Below are positions 52,355 through 61,812 of a stretch of 64,000 bases of DNA, piece after piece (position 1 is the stretch's first letter; the number at the start of each line of letters is the position of its first letter). The DNA lies in assembly GCA_028279555.1 (NCBI GenBank), contig JANQNO010000006.1, positions 181,837 through 245,836 on the forward strand. The letters run 5' to 3'. The stretch comes from Sphingorhabdus sp. (GTDB lineage Bacteria; Pseudomonadota; Alphaproteobacteria; Sphingomonadales; Sphingomonadaceae). Made by a program: the position numbers and the translations under genes. The notes below the pieces were generated by a model. The model was given only the letters and a program-made list of their open reading frames with translations. It did no database searches and was not told the DNA's origin.

Positions 52355-53947
52355 TCATCGCATCAGGCCGCCAATCAGGTTGCGCACGAAACGGCCCGCA
52401 ACAGGCCCGGCCAAATCGGTTGCAATCGAGCCCGCGGCCGATGTCATGCCCGATCGCATCGGATTGGCGCGCGATTTCTTGCCGAGGACTGCAGACGCGG
52501 CGATGGCCGCAGCAGAACCGGCAGCGACCTTGGCCCCGCGGCTGAAGGCCTTTTGCCAGATGCTTTTGGATTTGCGCGGGCGTTTGCGAACTTCCTCTTC
52601 GCCTTTTTCCTCTACCTCCTGCGCGGTTTCGGCGGCATCCTGCGCCTTTTGTGCAAGCACCTCTTCGGCGCTTTCGCGGTCTACCGCTTCATCATATTTG
52701 CTTTCCACAGGAGAGATCGACCGGATGATGGCGCGCTCCTTCTTGGTAATCGGGCCCAGCCGGGACCGGGGCGGCTTGATAAGCGTGCGCTGCGTTATCG
52801 AAGGCGCGCCATCCTCGTCGAGCGTGGAGACCAGCGCCTCGCCGACCTTGAGCTCGGTAATGACCTGTTCGATATCGAGCTTGTCATTGATCCGGAATGT
52901 CTCCGCTGCCGCCTTGATTGCCCGCTGGTCGCGCTTGGTGAAAGCGCGCAGCGCATGCTGAATCCGGTTGCCAAGCTGCCCGGCTACTTCTTCGGGAATG
53001 TCGATCGGGTTCTGCGTCACGAAGAACACGCCCACCCCTTTCGAGCGGATCAGGCGCACAACCTGCTCTATTTTCTCCTGCAGCGCCTTGGGCGCATCGT
53101 CGAACAGCAAATGCGCCTCGTCAAAGAAAAAGACCAGCTTCGGCTTGTCGGGGTCGCCAACCTCCGGCAGCGTCTCAAACAGTTCGGCGAGCAGCCAGAG
53201 CAGAAAAGTCGCATAGAGTTTGGGGCTTTGCATCAGCCGGTCTGCAGCGAGCACATTGATATAGCCTTTGCCCTTTTCATCGCATTGCAGAAAATCGTCG
53301 ATCTCAAGCGCAGGCTCACCAAAAAACTGCGCTGCGCCCTGGCTGTCGAGACTGAGCAGCTGACGCTGAATCGCGCCGATGCTCTGCGACGACACATTGC
53401 CATAACTTGCCGAGAGCTCCTTGCGGTTTTCCGAAACGTGGATCAGCATCGCTTGCAGATCTTCAAGCTCGAGCAGCAAAAGCCCCTGATCGTCGGCATA
53501 GCGGAATACGATATTGAGCACGCCTTCCTGCGTGTCATTCAGGTCGAGCAGGCGCGCGAGCAATAGCGGGCCCATTTCCGAAATGGTTGTGCGGATCGGA
53601 TGGCCTTGCTCACCATACAGATCCCAGAATATTGCCGGATTGTCGGAATAGGCATAATCCTCCATCCCCAGCTCGCTGGCCCGGCCCTCCAGCTTGTCGG
53701 CATGTTTGAAATCGGGTGACCCGGCCATCGAAATGCCGGACAGGTCGCCTTTTACATCGGCAACAAATACCGGCACGCCATTGGCCGAAAAATCTTCCGC
53801 CAGCCCCTGAAGCGTCACCGTCTTGCCCGTTCCGGTGGCACCAGCAATCATGCCATGCCGGTTGGCCCGCTTGAGGTTAAGAAACTGCCTTTCTCCGCCA
53901 TCGCTCGTGCTGCCAATAAAAATGCCCTGTTCCGCGTCTTCCGACAT
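52355..53947 (-). CDS. HerA-like ATPase, DUF853 (YjgR) family
   Basis: A 530-residue P-loop ATPase. After GIFIGSTSDGGERQFLNLKRANRHGMIAGATGTGKTVTLQGLAEDFS (Walker A GATGTGKT) come DVKGDLSGISM, Walker B FFFDEAHLLFDDAP and VFFVTQNPIDIPEEVAGQLGNRIQHALRAFTKRDQ. The C-terminus is a charged, Ala-rich extension ending in a short glycine region. Relatives are HerA/FtsK-type DNA translocases, but the role of the YjgR family is not known. ATG at 53947 starts the conserved part. Confidence 0.88.
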   Translation of the reverse strand: MSEDAEQGIFIGSTSDGGERQFLNLKRANRHGMIAGATGTGKTVTLQGLAEDFSANGVPVFVADVKGDLSGISMAGSPDFKHADKLEGRASELGMEDYAYSDNPAIFWDLYGEQGHPIRTTISEMGPLLLARLLDLNDTQEGVLNIVFRYADDQGLLLLELEDLQAMLIHVSENRKELSASYGNVSSQSIGAIQRQLLSLDSQGAAQFFGEPALEIDDFLQCDEKGKGYINVLAADRLMQSPKLYATFLLWLLAELFETLPEVGDPDKPKLVFFFDEAHLLFDDAPKALQEKIEQVVRLIRSKGVGVFFVTQNPIDIPEEVAGQLGNRIQHALRAFTKRDQRAIKAAAETFRINDKLDIEQVITELKVGEALVSTLDEDGAPSITQRTLIKPPRSRLGPITKKERAIIRSISPVESKYDEAVDRESAEEVLAQKAQDAAETAQEVEEKGEEEVRKRPRKSKSIWQKAFSRGAKVAAGSAAAIAASAVLGKKSRANPMRSGMTSAAGSIATDLAGPVAGRFVRNLIGGLMR

Positions 53948-54194
53948 GCCTGCCCAATCCTGTAAAGTTATTGTTCCCGAATATGCGTGCAGACAGCATC
54001 GCGACTCCCGCAGCGTCAAGTAAAAGCTTGAAATCACCAATCGCAACGCTTTGTCGAATTTGAAGAATCATTCGTCGCAAAGCAGTTTTTCACAGCATTT
54101 CAGGCGGCATTCACCAAAGCGAGGCAAGAATGTCTGCCATGCAGCAAAAGGATTCATTATGCGGCAGCACAACGGGCGAACGGGGAAGGTTGCC

Positions 54195-55286
54195 ATGAGA
54201 TTCGGATTTATTGCCGTATTTGCAATTGTGGCAAGCGGCTGTGTTTCGGCGCAATCGCCTTCGCAGGATAACCGCGCCGCGCAGGACAGGCCTCAGGTTT
54301 ACACGCCGGCCCCGGCGCGCTCCGCGCCGCGATATACCCCGCCTGCCGCGAGGAATGCGATTGGGCCCCAACTGGAGCAGCATATTTTTGAAAAATGGCG
54401 CAGCTTTCCAGGCAAGACCGGAATTGCTGTCGAGCGCATTGATGGCGGCGGCATCGCCGGGCGGCGGCTCGATGACATGTTCCCGCAGCAAAGCGTATCA
54501 AAGCTATGGGTTGCGTTGACCGTACTGGACCAGGTCGATCAGGGGCGGCTGCGCCTCGATCAACAGGTGACTGTGGGATACGATGATTTCACCATGTTTA
54601 TTTCGCAGGTCAAAAGGCGCGCAGAGCGGCAAGGCCCGGTTACCGAAAGCGTGCGAAACCTGCTCGAGCTGTCGATCACACGCAGCGACAACACCGCCAA
54701 TGACAAGCTGATGTGGCTGGCCGGGGGTCCGCAGGCCGTGCGCAGCACGCTCGCCGCGAAGGGGCTCAATAATATCCGCTTTGGCCCCGGCGAAAGAGAG
54801 CTACAATCCTCGATCGCCGGCTTTTCATGGAAACAGGAATATGGGCCCGGAAACAACTGGTTTTCGGCCCGCCGCAAGGTTCCTTCGGCAACCCGCCGCG
54901 CCGCACTCAACCGTTATCTGGCCAATCCCGTGGATGGCGCAACGCCGCGCGCGATGGTCGATGCACTTGGCAGGCTGGCCCGCGAAGAATTGCTGTCGCT
55001 TTCGTCGACCCAGATGCTTTTGGGCATGATGGAGCGCGTGCGCAGCGGGCCGAAAAGGCTAAAGGCCGGCGTCCCTTCCTATTGGCGTTTTGGTCACAAA
55101 ACCGGAACCGGGCAGAATTTCGCGGGCGTGGCGACCGGCTATAACGATGTCGGGATCATGACCGCGCCGGATGGTACACGCTATGCCGTAGCCGTGCTGC
55201 TCGCCGATACGACAGCGAGCGTCCCGCAGCGTATGAGTTTGATGCAATCGATCAGCCGCGCCGTGGCGCGCGAGCACGAGCGGTAG
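54195..55286 (+). CDS. Class A beta-lactamase-like serine hydrolase, lipoprotein
   Basis: A 363-residue protein. The lipobox VASGC follows the signal sequence MRFGFIAVFAI, then a Pro-rich linker. The serine beta-lactamase signatures are all there: Ser100-x-x-Lys103 (SVSK), Ser164-Asp-Asn166 (SDN) and Lys302-Thr-Gly304 (KTG). The glutamate of the omega loop was not placed. It could hydrolyse beta-lactams or act on peptidoglycan. ATG at 54195 follows GGGGAAGG and removes 48 unnatural residues. It is divergent from the HerA-like gene. Confidence 0.85.
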   Translation: MRFGFIAVFAIVASGCVSAQSPSQDNRAAQDRPQVYTPAPARSAPRYTPPAARNAIGPQLEQHIFEKWRSFPGKTGIAVERIDGGGIAGRRLDDMFPQQSVSKLWVALTVLDQVDQGRLRLDQQVTVGYDDFTMFISQVKRRAERQGPVTESVRNLLELSITRSDNTANDKLMWLAGGPQAVRSTLAAKGLNNIRFGPGERELQSSIAGFSWKQEYGPGNNWFSARRKVPSATRRAALNRYLANPVDGATPRAMVDALGRLAREELLSLSSTQMLLGMMERVRSGPKRLKAGVPSYWRFGHKTGTGQNFAGVATGYNDVGIMTAPDGTRYAVAVLLADTTASVPQRMSLMQSISRAVAREHER

Positions 55287-55288
55287 GC

Positions 55289-55483
55289 CTATTCCTCGAG
55301 CAGCGGGTCTGGCGGCGCGTCCACCTTTTCGCGATATTGTTCCTCGTCAACGCGGTCGAGTTTGGCCGCCGCCTCGTCCAATGCCTTGGCATCGGCGTTG
55401 CTGACGCCGCCCGGTCCCGGATCATCGGGCGCGCCGTCACAGGCCGCGAACAGCAGAAAAACAGGGAACGCCGCATATTTCAT
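55289..55483 (-). CDS. Small lipoprotein, 64 residues
   Basis: Starting at 55483, the signal sequence MKYAAFPVFLLFAAC ends in the lipobox FAAC. The mature part is acidic with a helical stretch (ADAKALDEAAAKLDRVDEEQYREKVD). The stop is 2 bases from the stop of the convergent beta-lactamase gene. No family recognised. Confidence 0.6.
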   Translation of the reverse strand: MKYAAFPVFLLFAACDGAPDDPGPGGVSNADAKALDEAAAKLDRVDEEQYREKVDAPPDPLLEE

Positions 55484-55530
55484 GACGTAAATTCTAGGGG
55501 TCCTGGGCATAAAAGCAAAGAACAAAAGAA

Positions 55531-55564
55531 AAAGGGCCGCCCGGCATTTGCCAGGCAGCCCTTT
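55531..55564 (-). terminator. Rho-independent terminator of the Ala-rich lipoprotein gene
   Basis: On the minus strand AAAGGGCTGCCTGGC pairs with GCCGGGCGGCCCTTT across an AAAT loop (one mismatch), followed directly by TTCTTTTG. It lies 23 bases after the 55588 stop codon. Confidence 0.85.
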
Positions 55565-55587
55565 ATCATGAATGTATTGTGGTCGGC

Positions 55588-55965
55588 TTACTGGCCAACA
55601 ACGTCCTTGGCAGCGCCAACAGCAGCCTTGCCAGCTTCAACGGCATCTTTGCCTTTTTCAGCAGCAGCTTTTGCTTTTTCGGCAACGCCAGCGGCGTCTC
55701 CGGCGGCTTTGTCAGCCATAGCACCAGCCTGATCAGCAGCAGCCTCGGTAGCAGCTTCGCCTTCGCCAGCGGCATCAGCGGTAGCTTCAGCAGCAGCTTC
55801 GCCTGCACCATCGGCATCTGCTTCAGCGCCTTCTACGGCAGCGTCAGCAGCTTCGGTGGTTTCAGCGGCAGCTTCGGCGCTTTCTTCGGCAGCCTGTTCG
55901 GCACCGGAGCAAGCAGCCAGGCCGAGCGCGCCGGCCAGAACAACAGAAACAGCAATTTTCTTCAT
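55588..55965 (-). CDS. Ala/Glu-rich lipoprotein
   Basis: A 125-residue lipoprotein: signal sequence MKKIAVSVVLAGALGLAAC with lipobox LAAC, then almost only Ala, Glu, Gly, Asp and Lys. Repeated short blocks such as AAEATADAAGEGEAA and AEKAKAAAEKGKDAVEAGKAAVGAAKDVV would form long amphipathic helices, as in LEA-type and other stress or envelope spacers. No cysteine apart from the lipid anchor. It is monocistronic with its own terminator, which suggests strong, independent expression. Function unknown. Confidence 0.75.
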   Translation of the reverse strand: MKKIAVSVVLAGALGLAACSGAEQAAEESAEAAAETTEAADAAVEGAEADADGAGEAAAEATADAAGEGEAATEAAADQAGAMADKAAGDAAGVAEKAKAAAEKGKDAVEAGKAAVGAAKDVVGQ

Positions 55966-56164
55966 TTGGGTAACCCCCTAGTAAAATACACTTTCAAACT
56001 TGGCAGGTAGCGCGACTCAATGCGCGGTCCTTCACCTGCAGCGCGCGCATTTACCCTCTTCGCCCTGCCAAGGCAATTGGCTTTTTCCCGAATTCGCCAT
56101 CGCACCACAATAATGAAGCCTCAATGCTTGTCCACCTGCCGCCACAGGACGGCAAACTGGGCGA

Positions 56165-56193
56165 TTGACAGCATATAAAGATTTCTTTATATG
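56165..56193 (+). promoter_or_regulatory. Promoter and 22-base operator of the methionine operon
   Basis: A -35 TTGACA (56165-56170), a 17-base spacer and -10 TATATG (56188-56193). The perfect palindrome CATATAAAGA-TT-TCTTTATATG (56172-56193) fills the spacer and the -10. A bound repressor would block RNA polymerase. The motif resembles what I recall of SahR sites (S-adenosylhomocysteine regulator). Confidence 0.85.
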
Positions 56194-56201
56194 TATATTG
56201 A

Positions 56202-57191
56202 ATGAAGCCTCTCCTCACCATTTTGCGCGCTTTGGCAGACCCCACGCGGCTGCGAATCGTGCTGCTCATAAGGCAATTGGAGCTATCCGTCGGCGAGATC
56301 GTGCAGATATTGGGGCAGAGCCAGCCGCGCGTGTCCCGGCATATTCGAATATTGGACGAAGCCGGTCTGACCGAGCGCCACAAGGAGGGCAGCTGGGTCT
56401 TTTTGCGGCCCTGTGGGGCGCTTGCCGATGGCAAGCTGGATCCGCTTTTTGCGAGCATGCAGGATGCAGAAGGCGTCGTTGCAAAAGATATGGCGATGCT
56501 CGCCAAGGTTCGGTCCGAACGTGCGGCAGCAGCGGAGCGCTATTTTGCGCAGCATGCCGGCGAATGGGACGAGCTGCGATCGATGCATGTAGCCGAGAGC
56601 GAAGTCGAGGAAGCGATGCAGCGCATTCTCGATACATCCCCGCTCGGCCGCGTCCTCGATATCGGGACCGGCACGGGCCGGATGATCGAACTGTTTGCCG
56701 GCGACGCGGATCATTTTGCGGCGCTCGACAAGAATGGCGAAATGCTACGCATCGCGCGCGCCAAGCTGAGCGGCATGGTTCCGGAAAAATTTGAACCGGA
56801 CAGAGTCGAGATCATTCTCGGTGATTTCAACGCCCTGCCCTTCGGCGATGAAAGCTATGACACGATCCTGCTGCATCAGGTTCTGCACTATGCGCAGGAT
56901 TCGGAATTGGCGATCCGCGAAGCCGCGAGGGTTTTGCGCCCCGGCGGACGCATGGTCATTGTCGATTTTGCAGCGCATGACCGCGAAGAATTGCGCGACA
57001 AACACGCCCATGCCCGTCTGGGTTTTTCGGACAAGGGCATCGAACGCGCTTTTACCAAGGCAGGGATCAGGCTGGCCCATCAACGCACCCTGGAGGGCGG
57101 CGAGTTGGCGGTGAAAATCTGGCTGGGGCGTGATCAGCGCGAGAAAACACCAAAGACCGGCATCAAGCCGAAATTGAGGAATGTAGCATGA
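56202..57191 (+). CDS. ArsR-type repressor fused to SAM-dependent methyltransferase (SahR-like)
   Basis: A 329-residue fusion. Residues 1-90 form an ArsR helix-turn-helix: LADPTRLRIVLLIRQLELSVGEIVQILGQSQPRVSRHIRILDEAGL. Residues from about 145 form a methyltransferase domain with motif I VLDIGTGTGRMIELFAG and LHQVLHYAQDSELAIREAARVLRPGGRMVIVDF. It heads the metF-metH operon and overlaps metF by 4 bases. The palindrome in its promoter suggests autorepression relieved by S-adenosylhomocysteine, as described for SahR; the ligand is inferred. There is no ribosome-binding site, and transcription should begin at or next to the ATG. Confidence 0.88.
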   Translation: MKPLLTILRALADPTRLRIVLLIRQLELSVGEIVQILGQSQPRVSRHIRILDEAGLTERHKEGSWVFLRPCGALADGKLDPLFASMQDAEGVVAKDMAMLAKVRSERAAAAERYFAQHAGEWDELRSMHVAESEVEEAMQRILDTSPLGRVLDIGTGTGRMIELFAGDADHFAALDKNGEMLRIARAKLSGMVPEKFEPDRVEIILGDFNALPFGDESYDTILLHQVLHYAQDSELAIREAARVLRPGGRMVIVDFAAHDREELRDKHAHARLGFSDKGIERAFTKAGIRLAHQRTLEGGELAVKIWLGRDQREKTPKTGIKPKLRNVA

Positions 57192-58129
57192 ACTCGTCGC
57201 TGGATCAGATGCAGGAAAGCCGTCGCGCGCTTGAAGACCCGCTATTTGCCGGCTTGCCCGGCGATGCCGAGATCAGCTTCGAATTTTTCCCTCCAAAGTC
57301 GGAAAAGATGGAAAAGCAGCTTTGGGATGCGGTTGTCACGCTGGAACCGCTGGCGCCGCGTTTTGTTTCGGTAACTTACGGTGCTGGCGGCTCGACGCGC
57401 GAACGCACGCATGCGACGGTTGCGCGCATCGTAAAGGAAACGGGCCTTCCCGCAGCCGCGCATCTGACCTGCGTAGAGGCATCGAAAGATGAAATTCGCG
57501 AAGTGGCGCAGGCTTACTGGGATACCGGGGTCAAACATATCGTGGCGCTGCGCGGCGATCCCCCTGCCGAAGGCAAGGCCTTCGAACCGCACCCGGAAGG
57601 CTATGCCACGGCTGCCGAACTGGTCGCGGGGCTGAAAGAGATCGCGCCATTCGAGATTTCGGTGGCGGCCTATCCCGAAACCCATCCCGAAGCCAATTGT
57701 CCGCAAAGCGATCTCGACAATCTGAGGCGCAAGCTCGATGCCGGTGCCTCGCGCGGCATCACCCAATTCTTCTTCGACAGCGAAAAATTCTTCCGCTTCC
57801 GCGATGCAGCAGCAGCAGCGGGCATAGAGGCCGAACTTGTGCCCGGTATTCTGCCGGTCTCCAATGTCGCACAAACGCGCAAATTCGCCGGCATGTGCGG
57901 CGCAAAAATCCCCGGCTGGATGGACGAATTGTTTGATGGCCTGGATGAAAGGCCTGCCGCAAGGCAGCTGATAGCCGCCACGATCGCTGCGGAAATGTGC
58001 CGCAAGCTTTATGCGGGCGGCGTGCGCCAGTTCCACTTCTACACGCTCAACCGCGCAGAGCTTGCCTATGCGATCTGCCATTTGCTCGGCAAACGGCCCG
58101 CAGCACCGGCAAAGGAGCAGGCAGCATGA
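57188..58129 (+). CDS. metF: Methylenetetrahydrofolate reductase MetF
   Basis: A 313-residue FAD enzyme. Characteristic are EISFEFFPPKSEKME at the N-terminus, RFVSVTYGAGGSTRERTHATV, VALRGDPP and QFFFDSEKFFRF. It reduces 5,10-methylene-tetrahydrofolate to 5-methyl-tetrahydrofolate, the methyl donor for MetH encoded next. It overlaps the regulator upstream and metH (part 1) downstream by 4 bases each. Confidence 0.96.
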   Translation: MNSSLDQMQESRRALEDPLFAGLPGDAEISFEFFPPKSEKMEKQLWDAVVTLEPLAPRFVSVTYGAGGSTRERTHATVARIVKETGLPAAAHLTCVEASKDEIREVAQAYWDTGVKHIVALRGDPPAEGKAFEPHPEGYATAAELVAGLKEIAPFEISVAAYPETHPEANCPQSDLDNLRRKLDAGASRGITQFFFDSEKFFRFRDAAAAAGIEAELVPGILPVSNVAQTRKFAGMCGAKIPGWMDELFDGLDERPAARQLIAATIAAEMCRKLYAGGVRQFHFYTLNRAELAYAICHLLGKRPAAPAKEQAA

Positions 58130-59175
58130 AAACAGCCAGAGAAGCGTTCATAGCGACGGCCAAAGAGCGCATCATCATTTTCGATGGTGCTTATGGTACG
58201 GAAATTCAGGCCTATAAGCTGACCGAAGAAGATTATCTCGGCGACCTGAAGCTCAGCCATGATCAAAAAGGCAATAATGATCTGCTAAGCCTGACCCGCC
58301 CTGATGTGATCGGTGCCATCCATGAATCGTATCTGGATGCAGGCGCTGACATGATAGAGACCAACACATTCAGCAGCACCCAGATCAGCATGGCTGACTA
58401 TGGCTGCGAGCATCTGGTCAAAGACATCAATGTGCAATCAGCCAAGATCGCGCGTGAGGCCTGCGACCGGGTGGAAGCGAAAGACGGCAAACGCCGTTTC
58501 GTTGCGGGTTCCATCGGCCCGACCAACAAGACGCTGTCGATCTCGCCCGATGTCAACGACCCCGGCTTTCGCGAAATCGATTACGACTATCTCAAGGATG
58601 TCTACCGCGAGCAATGCGATGCGTTGATCGAGGGAAGAGTCGACTTTCTGCTCATCGAAACCATATTCGATACGCTGAATGCCAAATGTGCAGCCATGGC
58701 AGCGAACGAAGCCGTCCAGGCTGCTGACCGCGATGTGCCCGTCATGATCTCGATGACGCTCACCGACATGTCCGGGCGCAACCTGTCGGGCCATACGGTC
58801 GAGGCCTTCTGGCACGCCATTCGCCATGTGAAACCGCTGACCATTGGCCTCAACTGTTCTTTTGGGGCCGACCTGCTGCGTCCGCATCTTGCCGAACTCT
58901 CGAAGCAGGCCGATGCGCTGATCCTGGCCTTCCCCAATGCAGGGCTCCCCAATGAGCTTGGCGAGTATGATGAGCTGCCCGACGAGACGGCTAAGCTTAT
59001 CGGCGCCTGGCTGGATGAGGGGCTGGTCAACGCCGTTGGCGGCTGTTGCGGGACAACGCCTGCCCATATTGCGGCCATTGCCAAAACAGTTTCAGACCGG
59101 GCTCCGCGTGAAATTCCCGAAGTCCATCTTCAAACACGGCTTGCCGGGCTCGACCCGTTCGTGATGGCAACATAA
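58126..59175 (+). CDS. metH: Methionine synthase MetH, N-terminal homocysteine-binding subunit
   Basis: A 349-residue protein equal to the first module of cobalamin-dependent MetH. The start is [24 protein letters not shown], and the zinc ligands lie in [15 protein letters not shown] and [11 protein letters not shown]. It binds zinc and homocysteine, which is methylated from B12. ATG at 58126 overlaps the metF stop; AAAGGAG is nearby. The rest of MetH is encoded by the following gene. Confidence 0.95.
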   Translation: MKTAREAFIATAKERIIIFDGAYGTEIQAYKLTEEDYLGDLKLSHDQKGNNDLLSLTRPDVIGAIHESYLDAGADMIETNTFSSTQISMADYGCEHLVKDINVQSAKIAREACDRVEAKDGKRRFVAGSIGPTNKTLSISPDVNDPGFREIDYDYLKDVYREQCDALIEGRVDFLLIETIFDTLNAKCAAMAANEAVQAADRDVPVMISMTLTDMSGRNLSGHTVEAFWHAIRHVKPLTIGLNCSFGADLLRPHLAELSKQADALILAFPNAGLPNELGEYDELPDETAKLIGAWLDEGLVNAVGGCCGTTPAHIAAIAKTVSDRAPREIPEVHLQTRLAGLDPFVMAT

Positions 59176-59186
59176 TTCAAGCGAAA

Positions 59187-61808
59187 ATGACCTCCCAAAA
59201 CTCCGCCCAATTCGTCAATATCGGCGAGCGCACCAATGTGACCGGCAGCGCGCGTTTCAAGAAGCTCATCCTGAATGATGATTATGAGGCGGCTGTCGAA
59301 GTCGCCCGCCAGCAAGTCGAGAATGGCGCGCAGATCATCGACATCAATATGGATGAAGGCCTGCTCGATGCCGAAAAGGCGATGACGACCTTCCTGAAAC
59401 TGATAGCAGCCGAACCGGATATTGCGCGCGTTCCCGTGATGATCGACAGCTCCAAATGGGATGTGATTGAGGCGGGCCTCAAATGCGTATCGGGCAAGCC
59501 GATCGTCAATTCCATCTCGATGAAGGACGGCGAGGAAGAGTTTCTTGCACATGCCCGCAAATGCATGGCCTATGGGGCCGCTGTGGTCGTGATGGCGTTC
59601 GATGAAACCGGGCAGGCCGACACGCAGGCGCGCAAGGTTGAAATCTGCAAACGCGCCTACGAACTGCTCACCGGAATCGGCTTCCCGCCCGAAGACATCA
59701 TTTTCGATCCCAACATCTTCGCGGTCGCAACGGGCATTGAAGAGCACAATAATTACGGCGTCGATTTCATCGAGGCCGTGCGCGAACTGAAACAGCTTTG
59801 CCCGCATGCGCATTATTCGGGCGGACTTTCGAACCTGTCCTTTTCCTTCCGTGGCAATGAGCCCGTCCGGCGCGCGATGCACAGCATATTCCTCTATCAC
59901 GCAATCCCGGCCGGCCTCGACATGGCGATCGTTAATGCAGGGCAGCTCGACATTTATGACGATATCGATCCCGAATTGCGCGATGCTTGCGAGGATGTGA
60001 TCCTCAACCGCCGCGATGACGCGACTGAGCGGCTGATCGAACTCGCCGAAAGCTACAAGGGTAAGAGCGCGGCGGAGGAAAAGGCGGCAGAGGAATGGCG
60101 CGGGTGGGAGGTCAAGCGCCGCCTCGAACATGCGCTGGTCAAGGGTATTGATGCGCATATCATCGAAGATACCGAAGAAGCCCGGCTCGCCATCGCCGAA
60201 GCTGGGGGCCGGCCGATCGAGGTCATCGAAGGGCCATTGATGGAAGGCATGAATGTCGTCGGCGACCTGTTTGGCTCGGGTAAAATGTTCCTGCCGCAGG
60301 TGGTCAAATCGGCGCGCGTGATGAAAAAGGCTGTTGCCCACCTCTTTCCCTTTATCGAAGCCGAAAAGGAGGAAGGCGCAAAAGGCAAGGGCAAAGTCAT
60401 CATGGCTACCGTCAAAGGCGACGTGCATGATATCGGCAAGAATATCGTCGGCGTCGTGCTGCAATGCAACGGCTTTGAAGTGGTCGATCTGGGCGTGATG
60501 GTGCCCTGGTCGGATATCCTGAAAGCCGCGAATGAAAATGATGCCGACATGATTGGCCTGTCCGGGCTTATCACGCCGTCGCTGGACGAGATGGTGACCG
60601 TTGCAGAAGAGATGGAAAGGGCCGAGATGCAGATGCCGCTGCTGATCGGCGGTGCCACCACTTCGAGAACCCACACCGCTCTGCGCATCGAGCCGGCCTA
60701 TTCTGGCCCAACCGTGCATGTGCTTGATGCCAGCCGCGCGGTTGGCGTTGCCTCTACGCTGGTATCGGACACGCTAGCCGAAAATTTCGTGGGCGAAACG
60801 CGCGATGAATATGCGCATATCCGCGACGCACGGGCTGGCAAGACCGCCAAGCCGCTCGCCTCTCTGGAAGAAGCGCGGGCCAATGCTTTCGAAATCGACG
60901 AGAATCTGAAAGCGCCCAAGCCGCAAAAGCCCGGCCTGCATGTCTATGATGACTGGGATCTGGCTAACCTCAGAGAATATATCGACTGGACCCCTTTTTT
61001 CCGCGCCTGGGAACTACACGGCGTTTATCCAAGCATCCTGAAAGACAAAGTGGTCGGTGAAAGCGCCAGCAGCCTGTTCGAGGATGCACAGAAAATGCTT
61101 GACCAGATTGTCGAGGAGAAATGGCTGCGCGCAAAGGGCGTCGCCGGGCTGTGGCCCTGCTGGCGCGAGGGCGATGATGTGGTCGTCTATATCGAAGAGA
61201 CCGAGGAACATGTTCGCCTACCTTTCCTGCGGCAGCAGATCGCCAAGCGTGCGGGCAAGGCCAATATGTGTCTGGCCGATTTTATCAGCCCTGACGGCGA
61301 CTGGATCGGCGGCTTTGCAGTTACGTCAGGCCATGGAATCGCCGCCAAGCTGGCCGACTTCAAGGCGCATATCGACGATTATAACGATATCCTCATCAAG
61401 GCGCTGGCGGACCGGCTGGCCGAGGCCTTTGCCGAGCGCATGCATGAACATGTCCGCACCGAATTGTGGGGCTACGCACCGGATGAACAATTCACCAACG
61501 AAGCGCTGATCAGGGAAGAATATCGCGGTATCCGCCCTGCACCGGGTTATCCGGCCTGCCCCGATCACACGCTCAAACCCGTGCTGTTCGACCTGCTCGA
61601 TGCAACCCATCACACCGGCATCACGCTTACCGAGAGCCAGGCGATGCTGCCCACCGCCAGCGTCTCCGGTTTCTATTTCGGACACCCGCAGAGCGAGTAT
61701 TTCGGCGTGGCGCGTGTCGGCGAGGACCAGCTTTCCGACTATGCCTCGCGGCGAGGCATGGAGCTCGATGAAGCGCGGCAATGGCTCCGCCCCAATTTGA
61801 ATGAGTAG
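59187..61808 (+). CDS. metH: Methionine synthase MetH, folate-, B12- and activation-domain subunit
   Basis: An 873-residue protein with the remaining MetH modules. The pterin-binding domain starts at [20 protein letters not shown]. The cap and cobalamin-binding module has the DxHxxG motif in [10 protein letters not shown], where His414 ligates cobalt, and [13 protein letters not shown]. The C-terminal SAM-binding activation domain ends [29 protein letters not shown]. It carries out methyl transfer from methyl-tetrahydrofolate to homocysteine held by the first subunit. The gap to that gene is 11 bases. Confidence 0.95.
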   Translation: MTSQNSAQFVNIGERTNVTGSARFKKLILNDDYEAAVEVARQQVENGAQIIDINMDEGLLDAEKAMTTFLKLIAAEPDIARVPVMIDSSKWDVIEAGLKCVSGKPIVNSISMKDGEEEFLAHARKCMAYGAAVVVMAFDETGQADTQARKVEICKRAYELLTGIGFPPEDIIFDPNIFAVATGIEEHNNYGVDFIEAVRELKQLCPHAHYSGGLSNLSFSFRGNEPVRRAMHSIFLYHAIPAGLDMAIVNAGQLDIYDDIDPELRDACEDVILNRRDDATERLIELAESYKGKSAAEEKAAEEWRGWEVKRRLEHALVKGIDAHIIEDTEEARLAIAEAGGRPIEVIEGPLMEGMNVVGDLFGSGKMFLPQVVKSARVMKKAVAHLFPFIEAEKEEGAKGKGKVIMATVKGDVHDIGKNIVGVVLQCNGFEVVDLGVMVPWSDILKAANENDADMIGLSGLITPSLDEMVTVAEEMERAEMQMPLLIGGATTSRTHTALRIEPAYSGPTVHVLDASRAVGVASTLVSDTLAENFVGETRDEYAHIRDARAGKTAKPLASLEEARANAFEIDENLKAPKPQKPGLHVYDDWDLANLREYIDWTPFFRAWELHGVYPSILKDKVVGESASSLFEDAQKMLDQIVEEKWLRAKGVAGLWPCWREGDDVVVYIEETEEHVRLPFLRQQIAKRAGKANMCLADFISPDGDWIGGFAVTSGHGIAAKLADFKAHIDDYNDILIKALADRLAEAFAERMHEHVRTELWGYAPDEQFTNEALIREEYRGIRPAPGYPACPDHTLKPVLFDLLDATHHTGITLTESQAMLPTASVSGFYFGHPQSEYFGVARVGEDQLSDYASRRGMELDEARQWLRPNLNE

Positions 61809-61812
61809 AGTA

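Noticed and set aside
58812-58828. Sigma-54-like TGGCACG-N4-TCGCC inside metH part 1
   Set aside because: It lies in conserved coding sequence (FWHAIRHV) and has an imperfect -12; coincidence.
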